The position numbers were made by a program, and so were the translations under genes. The notes beneath the pieces are model-generated. The model saw only the letters and a program-made list of their open reading frames with translations. It did not search any database and had not been told where the DNA came from. A DNA stretch of 64,000 nt from Anaeramoeba flamelloides (lineage: Eukaryota > Metamonada > Anaeramoebidae). The DNA lies in assembly GCA_027625915.1 (NCBI GenBank), contig JANTQA010000008.1:865001-929000 (forward strand). The letters are read 5' to 3'. Position 1 is the first letter of the stretch. Each line of letters starts with the position of its first letter. Below, piece after piece: positions 1-11,329 of the stretch.

Positions 1-60
1 ATTCAAAAGAATTGAGAAAAATCAATGATTTTGCTCAATTCTTTTAAATTCTCGAAAAGA
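1..60. repeat. Palindromic hairpin repeat, cut by the window edge
   Basis: An inverted repeat built on ATTCAAAAGAATTGAG and its complement around a short loop. The same palindrome recurs at 1044-1116 and, diverged, at 23329-23400, with looser relatives at 60295-60420. This is a short dispersed foldback family; the left part lies outside the window. Confidence 0.7.
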
Positions 61-269
61 TAACGGCGGTTTTTTTTAATTTTTGAAATGTAAAGAAAAT
101 TAAATAAATTTTCTTTTAGATTTCTGGAATTAAAAAAAAACCGAACAACTGTAAGAGGAAATGAATTTCCTTCCTTCAAAATAAAAAAAAATAAAACTTT
201 AAATTTTCAAAAAGTTTTAATTCTGAAAATCTCATAAAAAAAAATTACTCACAATTTTAAAAAGATTGT

Positions 270-640
270 AAAAAAAAAAATGTTTTTTAATTTTTTCCAT
301 TTTTTCCCTCGTCGAATCTTCTTTATCATTGTGAAGAAGAGTTACAAAGGAAAAAGATCAAGTTGTATACTTGCTAATACTGATACACTGAAACACGAAA
401 GTATGGGTAACTTAAGAATAAAAACTAAAAAGCAAAGGTAAAAAATATCAAGGGTTTACAACAAATCAGATCAAAAAGAAAAAAGAAATTACAACACATT
501 AAATTACAATACCCAAGTGAACATTCATAATCAATTATCAAATTAAAATAAATTACCAAAAGTATCTTGTTTGTGATTTTGGGTGTTCTTAATTAAAGAT
601 ATTTTGTCATTTTTTGTTTTTTTGATTTTTTTCTACCAAT
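270..640 (+). repeat. Dispersed repeat, copy 1 of 3
   Basis: Aligns by eye with 22780-23130 in the same orientation and with 9640-9960 in reverse. Shared landmarks in order are GAAGAAGAGTTAC, a GGTAACTTRARAATAAAAA segment, GATCAAAAAGAAAAAA and GTGTTCTT followed by a T-rich stretch. It has no coding capacity and is probably a non-autonomous element or a fragment of one. Confidence 0.6.
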
Positions 641-1043
641 TGCTCTTATAAACTCTTTTTACATTTCTTTCTTTTTTTTTTTTCCTGTTAATTTTTTGTT
701 TTTCCTTTTTAAACATAAGAAAATTTGGGTATTTCTTTTCTTTGAATAATCATGAAATATATGATTTTATGCTTAGATTCCCTTTGAGGGAAATTTAAGT
801 AAAATAACAATTGGAGTGTAATTTACACATTTTCAATAATAATAAAAAAAAATTGTTTTTCTATTACTATTTTTGCGAGAAGATTGCCGATTTCAAATTT
901 GCGACATTCTTTTATTGTTAATTAGGAAAGGTGATACAACAAAATTACATCCTGTTTGCTGTTATGTTTTATTTAATTTGAGAAATAAAACGAAAATTTA
1001 TTTAATTATCGATTTATTTCTCAAATTAAAAAAAGACATCTTT

Positions 1044-1140
1044 AGCTTTTCCAGAATTCAAAAGAATTGAGAAAAATCAATGATTTTTCTCAATTCTTTT
1101 GAATTTTGGAAAAGCTAGGCACTCTACGGCACTCTACGGC
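1044..1140. repeat. 73-bp near-perfect palindrome with a tandem GGCACTCTAC tail
   Basis: Positions 1044-1116 form a long hairpin: AGCTTTTCCAGAATTC pairs with GAATTTTGGAAAAGCT around an AT-rich centre. It is followed directly by CTAGGCACTC and two TACGGC units. The complement of the tail (GAGTGCCGTAGAGTGCCTAG) sits beside another copy of the palindrome at 23309-23331. Variants with CACTTGACGG occur at 60216, 60612 and 61690, so tail and palindrome travel together. Confidence 0.75.
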
Positions 1141-1369
1141 AATTTCCCTAATACTCTAAAATTTTGTTAAGAAATTTTTTATCCTAGGTTGAATGTAGGC
1201 AATATTATAACTCATATGAGAGCTTTTCTTTTAAAAAATGAAAAGAAAAATTATTTTTAAACAAAGACACGAAAAAGAGAAAGAAAAGCAAAAAATAAAA
1301 GAGATTAAAAATAGAAAAAAAAAGTAAAAACTTGACAAAAAAAATTATGTTTTGTACCACGATTGATGA

Positions 1370-2400
1370 ATGGATTGTTGGTTATTTCCTTTAAAATCTG
1401 CTATATTCAAGCAAAAAAGTACATAAAAAAAGGATAACCATGGAGTTAATAACATTGTTACTCCTTCGGACAAAATTGTCTCTTTGAAAAAATCATTTTT
1501 TTTTATTTTAATTTTATTTTCAATTTAAAATCTGGAGCTTTTGAAAAACAAAGTTCCAGAAAAAAAATCTATAATTTTGTTGAGTTGGATGATTTCTGTG
1601 AAGTGGATTAAGAATAGTTATCAAGGTATAAATCAACATTTCCGATAGGGAGTGTTTTTTTTTTGAATTCAAGTAAAAATTAGGAACAAACACAAGATAT
1701 TAAAAAAGAAAAAGTTTTTTTTTTAACTGTAATTGTTTTTTTAATTTAAAATATAACCCAATTTAAAAAAACAAATAAAAGATCTCAATTTACATTGTTG
1801 TTGTTAGAAATTTCAACACGAAAGAGTTTAAGAAATCAAAATAAAAAATAAAACTTAAGAGGAAACCTTCCAAAAAACTCTAAACTGCCCAATTCACTAT
1901 ATTTTTTACTTATTTTTACCCTTCTTCAATTCTTTATTTCTTTATTCTTCATTTTTTTATCCTATCTTTATTTTTTTTAACTCTTTTCTTTTTTAACTTC
2001 TTTTTTTTTCTTTTAGAAAACTAAATTAGGATTAAAATACTTCCAATGACTGAGTCTTTTAGATACTCTTTGAATTGGAAGTCTCAAATTTAGTCACTTC
2101 AAAATTCTCTCTTTAACAGATTAGACAAGTTATTGTCTAACCCTTAACAATAAATCAAGAAATCAAAATAAAGAGACACATCTTCAACTTTATAAAGAAT
2201 TGTTCAATTCAAAAAAAAATTAGCAGCAAATAAAATTTACTCCATTCACAAATATTGTATATGTACAAAATAATACATATTAAGTTTCAATTTTGAATGA
2301 TTTTTAATCATATTTGAAGAAACTTTCAACAAAAAATTCAAATCATACTTTGACATTTATTTTTATTTTTTTAATTTATCTCAAATAAAACCAAAAACAA
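1370..2400 (+). repeat. Dispersed repeat shared with 11330-11780
   Basis: Blocks of clear similarity include a GGACAAAA..GTATCTCTTT-type segment, AACAAATAAAAGATCTCAAT, TTGTATATGTACAAAATAAT and an ACTTTC..CAAAAAATT segment. Copy 1 is longer because of AT-rich insertions between the blocks. No product is recognisable. Confidence 0.5.
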
Positions 2401-2704
2401 AAAAGAGTAAAGGTTATTCTTTTAACGTTTTTCTAACATAAATTTTTCTTTTCAAAAATTGAAAGCAATCAATAATTACTCAAAATGGATTAGTATCGAT
2501 GAGATTTTCAAAAGGGTAATGGTACACATCTAAGAAATCAAATGATTACTAAACCAAAGCTCATTGATTAAAAATTGAAGAAGTGTTAGAGGAAATATTT
2601 TTTTTTTGGTTAATCTGACACCCAACCTTATACGATATAAGTAGTTCTTAATTATGAAAAGATCCTTGCAATAAGAATTCAAAAAAACAAAAAAATCTGT
2701 ATTC

Positions 2705-5700
2705 TTATTCAATAAAAAACAAAATATCATTAAATATGCATTTTAAACACTGAAAAACAAATTTAAACACTGAAAAAGTTGATAACAAAATCAAAAAAAT
2801 TAATTTTATCTTTAATCAAAGAAAGCATATTAATGGGTTCAAAATCGGGTTATTAAAAAAATAACAAATTAGAAGTATAGTATAAAATTTTAACTTTAAA
2901 AATGTAATTAAAAATTGATTCTCAAAAATATGAAAAAACAAAGATATATAATCTTATTATTGTGTTTTTTTGAGGAAAAGAAAAGTAAAGTAAAGATTAC
3001 CTGGATCATTAATTTCAGTTGAAGCCCAATCCAGCAATGTTGAAATGTATTTAGGAGCTTAAATATTTTAAAATTAGAAATTTATGAAATTTATTTTGGG
3101 ATATATTAGACGAAATTAGGTGGCCATTTAGAAAAGTACTGATATACTATAATTTGTATTCTTTCTAAATGAAAGAAAAAAGAAAAAAAAAGAGGGTGTT
3201 ATCTTACCACTAAATGAAATTTAATATTTAAAAAAAGGGAAACAAAGAAAAAAAAAAAAAAAATGAGAAAATAAGAAAATAAAATAATAATAACAATAAA
3301 GGATAAAAGAAAAAGGAAAAAATCAAACGAAAAATTCTTAGTTTTCTTATTTTCTCTCCAAAAAAACTCATATAAATGACCAGCAGTCATTTTTGGACCT
3401 ATTAACAATAATTTTTTTGAAAAAAATAAAAAGTAAATATTAAATAGTTTCAAGACACACTCCGAAATAAAAACAGAGGTTTTTTTTTAAAGAACATTTT
3501 TTATAAATCAAAAAAAAAAGTTTTCTCAGTATTAAATTATTTGGAAATCATTTTTTAAAACTACTTTATTGATGTTTGATTTTAGGTATGATTATCTTGT
3601 ATATAATTAAAGTATGCGGCAATTGGAGGTAAATTATGTTAATGATAAATGTTAAAATGAATCTAAAAAATTCTATTTTTTAAAAAAGTTCTAATATGTA
3701 CAAATACATACTTGGTTCAGATTAAAATTGACTTTTAGAGGTTAGATCTTGAATTAATGTAAATCTATAAAAAAATATTAATAGATTTTGTTTCAACAAT
3801 TTCTTCAGAATTACAAATTTGTGAGATTCGAAACTAAAAAGATTTTTTTTTTTGTAAACATTCAAAAAATGATCTTTTTCTCATTTTTTTTGTAACAAAA
3901 TTTACATTTTAATCTTACAATATCCATCATAATTGTTTTTTAAAATTAATTTAAAGAATACTATTTCTTGTTTATATGTTGTTGTCAACCCATTGATTTG
4001 TTTTGTTTTATTTCTACGGTCAGCCAATATTTTTTGTAAGCTAAGATTTAAAATTTTTATTAATGGGGTAAATTTTAAAAACACGGGTTAGTTACACCAC
4101 TGTACATTCCCATTTTATGGATAAATATAAAAATTATTGGAGTAAACTTTAACAATTTTCATTCGGGTATTGTTTAACTATTCTAAATCTATCAATTTTA
4201 ACTCTTTGGTAAATGTTGAAATGAAAAAAATCCCAAATCTGAAAAATTAATGGATAAACTGACTGAAAACGAAAATCTAATTTATTATGTTTTTAAATAT
4301 TTAAAAGAAGAATCATTTTTATATTTTTAAAATATTTGAATGTCTTTTAATTCGAGAAAGGTGTTTGAATAAATTGAATTTACCTTAAATTAAGGAAAAA
4401 TATTATGTAAAAAAAAATAAATTCTCTTATAAAGTCATTCAATTTAAATTTAAAATTTTAAAAAAAATATTCTAAGGAAAGATCGAAAGTAAATAAAACT
4501 CTTATTTCAAAAATTTAAAAAACAAAATAATTTTCATAATAGATGTTTTCTAATAAATTTTGAATTCGTATAAGGGATAGGAGAATCACAATAAATTAAA
4601 TTTTTAATTTTCAGTCATGTTCTCAATTAATTTTATAGATTTGTGGTTTTTTTAATTGATACATTTACCAAAGAGTTAAAATTGATAGATTTAGAATAGT
4701 TAAAAATACCCCAATGAAAATGGTTAATGGTTACTCATTAATTTTTATATTTGTCCATAAAATGGGAATATATTTTTGACTTTTTACTAATATTTTCAAT
4801 TGATCAGAAAAATTGGAATTTCATGAGTTTTTGAAATTTATGGATTTTTGGTTTGACAGTTAAATGTGAAATTTTGAAAAAATTATTCAAAATAAAGATC
4901 CTAAAGAAAAAAAAAACTTATTTTATGAATGTAAAAACAAAAAAATTCTCAAAGTAATTATTTTAATATTGTAGTGAAAAAAATACCAGACAGGAAAAAA
5001 AAACCCGGATAAGATTTTTAATTATGAGTATTAGGAAAATTGTTATGTAATTTCTTTTCTTTTCAATCAAATCCTTCCTATAAATAATCAAATTTTTTAT
5101 GAATCTAGTAATAAACCTACCTAAAGTTCATTAAAGTAGGGTGTCTATAGAGTACTTAAATAATTGTTTGATATCATAAGTAGATCTACTTTTTTTGAAA
5201 AACAATCGAGTTTTATTGAGGTTTACTAGAGTTCGGAAAATGATAATTTTTATTCTTGTTTTTTGGTTGATTGAATGGTGTTTTGAACAAGGATAATTTA
5301 ATTAATCATCATTCTAATAAGTGGGTAAGTTATAATTGAAAAATTCGATTCATAAAAAAAGGATTTGATTTTAAATAAAAGAAATTACACATCAATTTTC
5401 CTAATATTCACAATTAAAAATCTTATCCGGGTTTTTTTTTCATGTCTGGTATTTTTTTCACTACTATAGATGTTTTCTAATAAATTTAATATCAAAATAA
5501 ATTATATTTTCGTTTTCAGTCATCTTGTCAATTTATTTTTCAGATTTTGAATTTTTTAATTTTTAACATTTACCAAAGAGTTAAAATTGATAGACTTAGA
5601 ATATTTAAACAAATACCCAAATGAAAACGGTTAAAGTTTACTCCAATAATTTTTATGTTTATCCATAAAATGGGAATATATTTTTGACTTTTTACTAATA

Positions 5701-6986
5701 TTTTCAATTGATCAGAAAAATTGGAATTTCATTAGTTTTTGAAATTTATGGATTTTTGATTGGATGGTAATCTTTATTACCAAAACTTTCATTTTTTCTC
5801 TCATGTAAAAACTCATTATAATCTCAGAAAAAAACTTTTCAAAAGTTGCCTTGTCTTAACTACCTTGGGTGTTACCTGAAAAGTCTATACTGTTCTTTGA
5901 ATTTCGATGTGAAAATTTTTTTGCCTTATTTTCCATATTTTTTTTTTGTAATTAAAACTTTAATTTCGAGATCTTTGATTTCACACAAATTGGAGAACAA
6001 AATATTGACTAAAACAAAAAAATAAGATTCCAAATTACAATCTATTTGTTGGAAATTTCTAACAAATAGAAAAAGAGGAAAATGAAGTGAAGTGAAAATT
6101 TTTTCCCATTTATTATTCAAACACAAGTAGGTAAAAAATTAGTAAAAAAAAAAAGATGGACAAATTTTATTGTAAACAATAATATTTAGACGTAGCTTCT
6201 TTCGAGATAGATTTGAACCACGGAGAACTGAAACAATTTCACTTCAATTACAAAAAAATTTAATGATAGAAACTTCTATGGAACAAAAGTATTTGCTTAA
6301 ATAAAAAAGAATTTCATCACAGCTTTTGTTCCTTTCCTAAATAATCTTTTCATTTCGAATTGCCAGTTAAACCAAAAGGCAATGTACTGATGTAAACAAT
6401 AAAAAGGGGTTTCTTCAAAGAAAATGAAATACCACCAATTTCAATTTATTTTGTTGAAACTTCTCAATTGTAAATAAAAAAGAACGTTTGATCAAGCATA
6501 AATCGTTTCAGATTTAGGTTTATAAGACGGGATTGTCAAAAGAATTCTTTCTTTTCAATTTTTATTATTTTAGTGGGCTTTTTTCTTGTTTGTGAATTTT
6601 TCAAAGTTACAATGACAAGTTTTTTAATTAGTGAAACAAAAAAAAAATTGAAAAATTGAAAAAAAGAAAAAAAGAAAAAAAAGACTTGTTCAGAAAGGCA
6701 TGATTTTTGAAAAATAATTTTTAAGAAATAAAAAAGAATGTAAAAACCATTCGAAATTTCAAACAGTTTGGGTGTTGAATTAAATTTGTTCTTTGTTAAG
6801 ATGAAAAAATTACATACATGACCGTGGAGTACAAATTTCAGACAAGTTTTCATGTAAAACCAAAATTTTATTATAGAACTCTACAATATTCACAGCCAAC
6901 CAGTCTTCCAATGTCTCGTTTTCTGGGAGCTGGATTAAATCAAGCAAAAAGCCTTGTGAAAATTTAAATGTAACCATTTTATGCAT
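2705..6986 (-). CDS. MOB-family (MOB1/phocein-like) kinase adaptor, multi-exon, divergent or decaying
   Basis: MOB proteins are globular co-activators of NDR/LATS kinases in Hippo, mitotic-exit and morphogenesis signalling. Seen on the minus strand: exon 1 (6986-6818, ATG at 6986) reads QLPENETLEDWLAVN, VEFYN and EICTPRSC, matching the MOB LPEGEDLNEW..NTVDFFN..EFCT..SC block. It ends at a GTATGT donor. Exon 2 (3398-3329), after an AATAG acceptor, restores the Cys and continues PKMTAGHLYEFFW, matching CPVMSAGPRYEYHW. A third exon (3057-3001) reads PKYISTLLDWASTEINDP, matching APKYIDYLMTWVQDQLDDE, and ends at GTAATC. A 17-nt exon (3164-3148) would join exons 2 and 3 in phase, though exon 2 then ends at a weak GTTTGA donor. 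A last exon from 2769 (VFQCLKCIFND, like FLQTVRKILSRLF) is phase-compatible and stops at 2705. That gives about 125 residues against roughly 210 for MOB1, so the C-terminal third is missing or unrecognised. It may be a real divergent MOB or a decaying paralogue. The first intron is 3.4 kb of transposons. Confidence 0.55.
3700..4102 (+). repeat. MITE copy related to 55207-55681
   Basis: About 400 bp align in the same orientation with 55310-55681. Shared segments include CTTGGTTCAGAT, TTGACTTT.AGAGGTTA, TTCAAAAAATGA, ACATTTTAATCTT and TTATTTCTACRGTCAG. The right end reads GGTTAGTTACACCACTG followed by TA. The left end is too diverged to place. Confidence 0.65.
4103..4771. repeat. Inverted-repeat element with arms of about 110 bp
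   Basis: Left arm 4103-4214 and right arm 4664-4771 are complementary. Both carry TTCCCATTTTATGGA at the outside and CAATTTTAACTCTTTGGTAAATG-type sequence at the inside. The interior is AT-rich with no ORF, consistent with a non-autonomous DNA transposon (MITE). Confidence 0.7.
4536..4860 (+). repeat. Direct repeat, copy 1 (partner 5466-5760)
   Basis: Begins with TAGATGTTTTCTAATAAATTT and runs through TTTTCAGTCAT, the AAGAGTTAAAATTGATAGA arm and GGAATTTCATKAGTTTTTG. The partner starts immediately after the MITE at 4974-5461, so a local duplication or two copies of one element flank that insertion. Confidence 0.65.
4974..5461. mobile_element. MITE of about 490 bp flanked by TA
   Basis: Ends are GTGAAAAAAATACCAGACA and its complement, each bounded by TA (4972-4973 and 5462-5463). 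The arms extend about 110 bp and include CCCGGATAAGATTTTTAATT. There is no coding capacity. The TA flanks suit Tc1/mariner-type target choice; that class assignment is inference. Confidence 0.75.
5466..5760 (+). repeat. Direct repeat, copy 2 (partner 4536-4860)
   Basis: The same order of blocks as at 4536-4860: TAGATGTTTTCTAATAAATTT, TTTTCAGTCAT, the TTAAAATTGATAGA arm, CATAAAATGGGAATATATTT and a long near-identical block ending GAAATTTATGGATTTTTG. Confidence 0.65.
5940..6140. repeat. Dispersed repeat shared with 42720-42910 and partly 24600-24665
   Basis: The shared 3' part reads about GAAAATTTTTTCYCATTTATT followed by TTCAAA. Upstream parts align more loosely with 42720-42900. It has no coding sense. 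Confidence 0.4.
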
Positions 6987-7879
6987 TTTGGAGTGAATTG
7001 AATTTGATTTGAATTTCTTCTTTTTTCTTTTTACAGTTTTTTGTTGGCTTTTATTGTTAAGAACAAGATTAAAAGAAAAAAAAAAAAAGAAATCAAGTTT
7101 GTACAATTTAAAAGGAATGTGCTTTGTTTAAAAAAAAAAAAAAAAAAGGGGGCTTTTACAAAAAATTCATCTTTTTGATTTTGTATTTGAAAAGTTTTTT
7201 TGGTTTTCTAAAATAAAAAGAAAGAAAAATGTTTTGGAAAGGATTTTTCAAATTTCATAAAATAAGACTTAGGTGTGATTTAAAATTGGCCTTTGAGTAA
7301 TTAGTGGACAGTTTTTTCACAAGATTTTTGTTTACTTTTTTTATACCTTGCCTTTCAAAAAATACTCTTGTTACTCTTGAAAATGGTTGTTTTAAAAATA
7401 AATATACTTATTTTTTCTTCTTCAGGTTTCTCTACAACACCTAATTCACTCTCCAACGATATATCTATTTCTTGATAAATTTTGGAATTAAACTCTTTGA
7501 TATTTTAGGAAACTTTAAATTAGTCTAAAATATGAAGAAAACTTTCTGGAGTTTTTTAATTTTGGAATTATTATTGTTATTTGATCGGTAACAATTATCT
7601 TTCATGTTAAACTCTATTTTTTGAAAAACAATTTTCTCATTTGATCATTCATTTTTATAATTAGTCTTTTTTACGGGACTAACATTTACAACAGATAGGT
7701 TTATGATTATTGGGTTGGTACCAAATGTAAAATTTATCAATATCCATTGTTCAAATGTCTCTTAAAATTGGATAACAAAATTAGGACTAACAGTAGATCT
7801 TATCAATTAAAACTCGATCATTGGAATGTTGTCAAAATAAAGTGTGTAAAAAAATTTAATCTTGTGTTTCTAAATAAAA

Positions 7880-8300
7880 AGCGTGTTTTTTTGTTATAGA
7901 AGGCCTATATCTCAACCAATCAAAGAAACTGATAATAAACCCTAAATAAATATGGTATTAGTTTCTTAAAGTTCTATTATTTAAAAAAAAATTCTAAAAA
8001 TAAAGGATCAAATTGCAAAATTTATCTCAAAAAATAAAGTAAATATTTTAGAAAATTTTTATCAAAAAAAATCAAAAAATTCAAGAAGTTTTGAAAATTA
8101 TGAAAAATTTTGAACTAAATTGTATTGCTAATTTAAATTTTACTAAAAATATCATCGGATTTACTTTCAAATTTGATTTGAACTTGGGTATACTATTTAG
8201 GTAGTCAATTGGATGTTGCATTGGAACAAGAAGAAAAAAAAGCCTCGATTATACTTTGAAACATGGATTATAGTTGTTGAGCACGAATTATTTTGATCTC
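7880..8300. repeat. Dispersed repeat, inverted relative to 57260-57665
   Basis: The complement of 57260-57665 matches over several blocks, including GAAACTGATAATAAACC, GATTTGAACTTRGGTATACTAT, TTGGATGTTGC and AAGAAGAAAAAAAAGC. Both copies keep a short open stretch reading IGCC..RRKKS that may be relic coding sequence of a transposon. I cannot name a family. Confidence 0.55.
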
Positions 8301-9639
8301 TGTATTAGAAAAAATTCCAAAAATTTTGGAAATAAATATTAATTTTCAGATGAATTTAATGTCTGAGACATTAATCTAAAAACTTTAATGACGAAAAATA
8401 TCTTTCTTAAATTTATGACGAAATGTAAATTAGTAGATAAAAGAATTTGCTTCTCATAAATCAAACAAATAATTAAGATAGATTATTTTGACAAATTATT
8501 TCACAAATATATTGATGGTACAACTATCTTCGTAGAAAGGAAACTAAAGTAACCTTAATTTATTTTTTTTTGTTCATATTATGTGAGTTAAAACTTGAAA
8601 TTTACAAATGTAAAAAATATTACTACTTGAAGCTCTAAATATGAATTATTTGAGAATAGAATACTATTATTTTAGTTTCTTGTTGAAAGGTTGGTAAAAT
8701 AAACTTAACAAACTTTCCAAAAGGAAAATTTTTCATGTTGATTCTTAATAAAAAATCTAATAATCCATTGCTTAATAATAATTTATAATAAACTCTTTTT
8801 CAAATATTGTAACCCACTGAAATAATAAATTGAAAAAAAAATCCCCTTTAGTATTCAAGAATAATTAATTACTAAATCTGATTTTTGATTTACTTGTAAT
8901 TTATTCGAAATATATAAAAGCATGATATGTTAAAAATTAAAAAAAAAATAACACCAAGAACCTAAAAAAAAAGTGAGTCAAAATTTTTGAAATGGGTATT
9001 ACAGATTTTTTATAACTAAACTTTCACTGAAAAAAAGTTGAACAACAATATTTTTTATAAATAATTAAATTCATTTTAAAAGACATTACATAGTCACAAT
9101 TTTCATAGTGGTGATTAGTCTTTTCGGAGATCTCTTTTTTTTCACTTGATCTTTTGCAAAAAAAAAAAAATAAAAAGAAAAAAAAAGAAAAAGAAAAACA
9201 AGAATTTGAAAAAGTAAAATCAAAATTTGCAAGATTAGAAAAAATAATTCTGATCCAAAAATTTGAAAATATTTTTTTGTTAAGAATAAAGAAATTAACC
9301 CCCTAAACAGCTTCCATAAACATTATAAAGTGAATCAAAATTTTTGAAAAATAGTTTAGATTTTTTAGAGCCATATGAAACATGCAGCATTAATACCATT
9401 TTCATACAATTATAAAATGCTTCTATAATAGACAAATATATGGAAAACTAATTTTTTAAAGTGTTATTAAACTATAAAATACTAAATAAGTTTTTAGTTT
9501 ATTTATTTGAATTGATCTTAAGGAAAATTGTTATCAATTAATTTATTATTGAAGAGGTCTAAATTCCACTCTAAACGTACTTTTACTTTAATTTCTCAAA
9601 ATTAATCTAAGTGAGAAATTAGATGTTTCACAATTATTC

Positions 9640-9960
9640 ATAGTAACAACACACCCAAATTTTTTTATATATAAAAAGAAAAAAAAAAATTTCAAAAAAA
9701 TAAAGGAAAAAAAAAAAATAAAAAAAAGTAAGAAATAAAAAAAAGTTGATAAAAAATAAATAAATAAAAAAAAAATTATCTTTAATTAAGAACACTCAAA
9801 ATCACAGCCATAATACTATTGATTGATATAATTTTATAATTGATGATGAATGTTCATTTGGGGGTGATTGTTAAATCGTTGTGAATTCTTTTTTTTTTTT
9901 TTGAATCTTGTCTAAATATAATTTGAGATTGTTCGCCTTTGTATTTGAATTTTGTATTTC
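9640..9960 (-). repeat. Dispersed repeat, copy 3 of the 270-640 family (reverse)
   Basis: The complement of TTAAGAACACTCAAAATCACA and of the AATGTTCATTTGGG block match 520-600. The left half is eroded by poly-A. Confidence 0.5.
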
Positions 9961-10789
9961 AAGTTACATAAAATGTTGTTTTTCAGTATTCTAATATTAG
10001 ATAGTAACCACTAGTCCCTTTCCCTTTTAACTCTCCTACATCATAAATATAGAATTTATTTTTTTTTCCATTGATAAATAAGAAGACAAAGAAGTGTTAA
10101 TTTTTTTTTTGTGTTATTGTTTTTTTAGGAGAACAATTTAAAACTATGTTATGAAGGATTTTTAGAATTGATTAAATCATCTATTTATGAATTTTTGTTG
10201 AAAAAGGCCTTTGAGTATAAAATTAAGGATTTCTAAGTTCAGATTGGTATTTTTTCTACATCTATCATTTTTTTTGTTTTTTAAAATAATTTTTCTGACA
10301 ATATTTTGTGATTTTATTTATCATTTATTATTAATAGGAAATTGTATTATTTGTTTGAAAATATATAAAAAATTGAGAAATAATTGTAGAATATAATGAA
10401 ACTTTGAATCTTATATTATTACAAATTAGCTGAAATTGTGCAGATTGTGTACAAATTATTGATAAAAAATAACAATTTAGAAAAAAAATATTCCTTTAGG
10501 TTATTAGGTGAATTTAACAGCTTTTAAAAAAGTTTTTGGGAGAATTTTGAATTTGATTGTTTGTTTTGGTCAGAAATTTGGTGTTAAAAAAATAATAAAT
10601 TAATTCGTGAAAAGTGTCTTTTAAATAAAATAATAATATTTTTTCAAGTTTAAAATCTAATTTGTAATTATTTTGAAAATAAGTCTATTTTTGATAACAA
10701 ACTATTCATAAAACTTATATTCTTTTTATTTTTAAAAGTATAGTTTTGTATAATTCATTTACAGAAATAAAATTTATTTCTTCTTTCAA

Positions 10790-11030
10790 AGTAAAATAAT
10801 TTTATTTTTGAAATAATTTCGAAACATATATCAGACATAAAACTTATCAGAAAAGAGAAAATTCGATCAAACTCTTTTAAAAAAATAACTATTTCTGAAA
10901 ATCGTATTGAAAGTAGTCTTGATATTTTTGTAAAAGGATTTTTACTTTTTTTTCAATTTTCAAGATGTTTTATGCTTGTTTTGTAAATTTTTATCAAATC
11001 TTATTGGATATTTTTTAAAAGGTAACTGAT
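10790..11030 (+). repeat. Dispersed repeat shared with 57670-57950
   Basis: Shared blocks in order: TTTTGAAATAATTTCGAAACATATAT-type, CTGATCAGAAAAGAGAAAA-type, TTTCTGAAAAT.GTATT, ATTTTTACTTT and TCAAGATGTTT. The 57.3-57.9 kb segment joins this repeat to the 7880-8300 repeat, so they may be two ends of one longer element. Confidence 0.5.
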
Positions 11031-11329
11031 CCGATAAATTCAAAAATACTAATAAATTTAAAATAAGAATAATTTTTTTATCTAAATATCATTTTTTGAA
11101 ATCTGAAAACCCAAATCTTAAAATATTTCAAATATAAAATATCCTGTTAAAAATCATTTTTTTTTAAATTAATTAAAATATTTAAACCAATTACAGTTTT
11201 TGACATCAATCTATTCAGAGCGAAGTAAAAAAATTGAATAAATGTAAATATAAAAACAGTATTTTTTTTTAAAACTTTTATTTGAATTTAACAGTGAAAA
11301 TTTTCATGAGACCGTGAGCAATTGCAAAT

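Larger units (their letters stand above)
61..2704. other. Gene-free repeat region
   Basis: No ORF here looks coding. The stretch is made of A/T tracts and pieces of dispersed repeats: a copy of the 270-640 family, the palindrome at 1044-1140, and a long diverged repeat (1370-2400) shared with 11330-11780. At 2530-2640 on the minus strand there is a short open stretch with a weak resemblance to a MOB protein C-terminus; I could not connect it by splicing and do not call it. Confidence 0.6.
3399..6817 (-). other. Intron 1 of the MOB-like gene, filled with inverted-repeat elements
   Basis: The interval runs from a GTATGT donor to a TTAATAG acceptor on the minus strand. It holds at least four repeat units: a relative of the 55.2-kb element ending at 4102, an inverted-repeat element at 4103-4771, a segment present twice (4536-4860 and 5466-5760), and a TA-flanked MITE (4974-5461) between the two copies. 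Segment 5940-6140 belongs to a further dispersed family. No extra exon was found. Confidence 0.5.

Noticed and set aside
6190-6270. B-box-like GGTTCAAATCT on the minus strand
   Set aside because: The T-stem is only partly paired and no D-arm or acceptor stem lies upstream.
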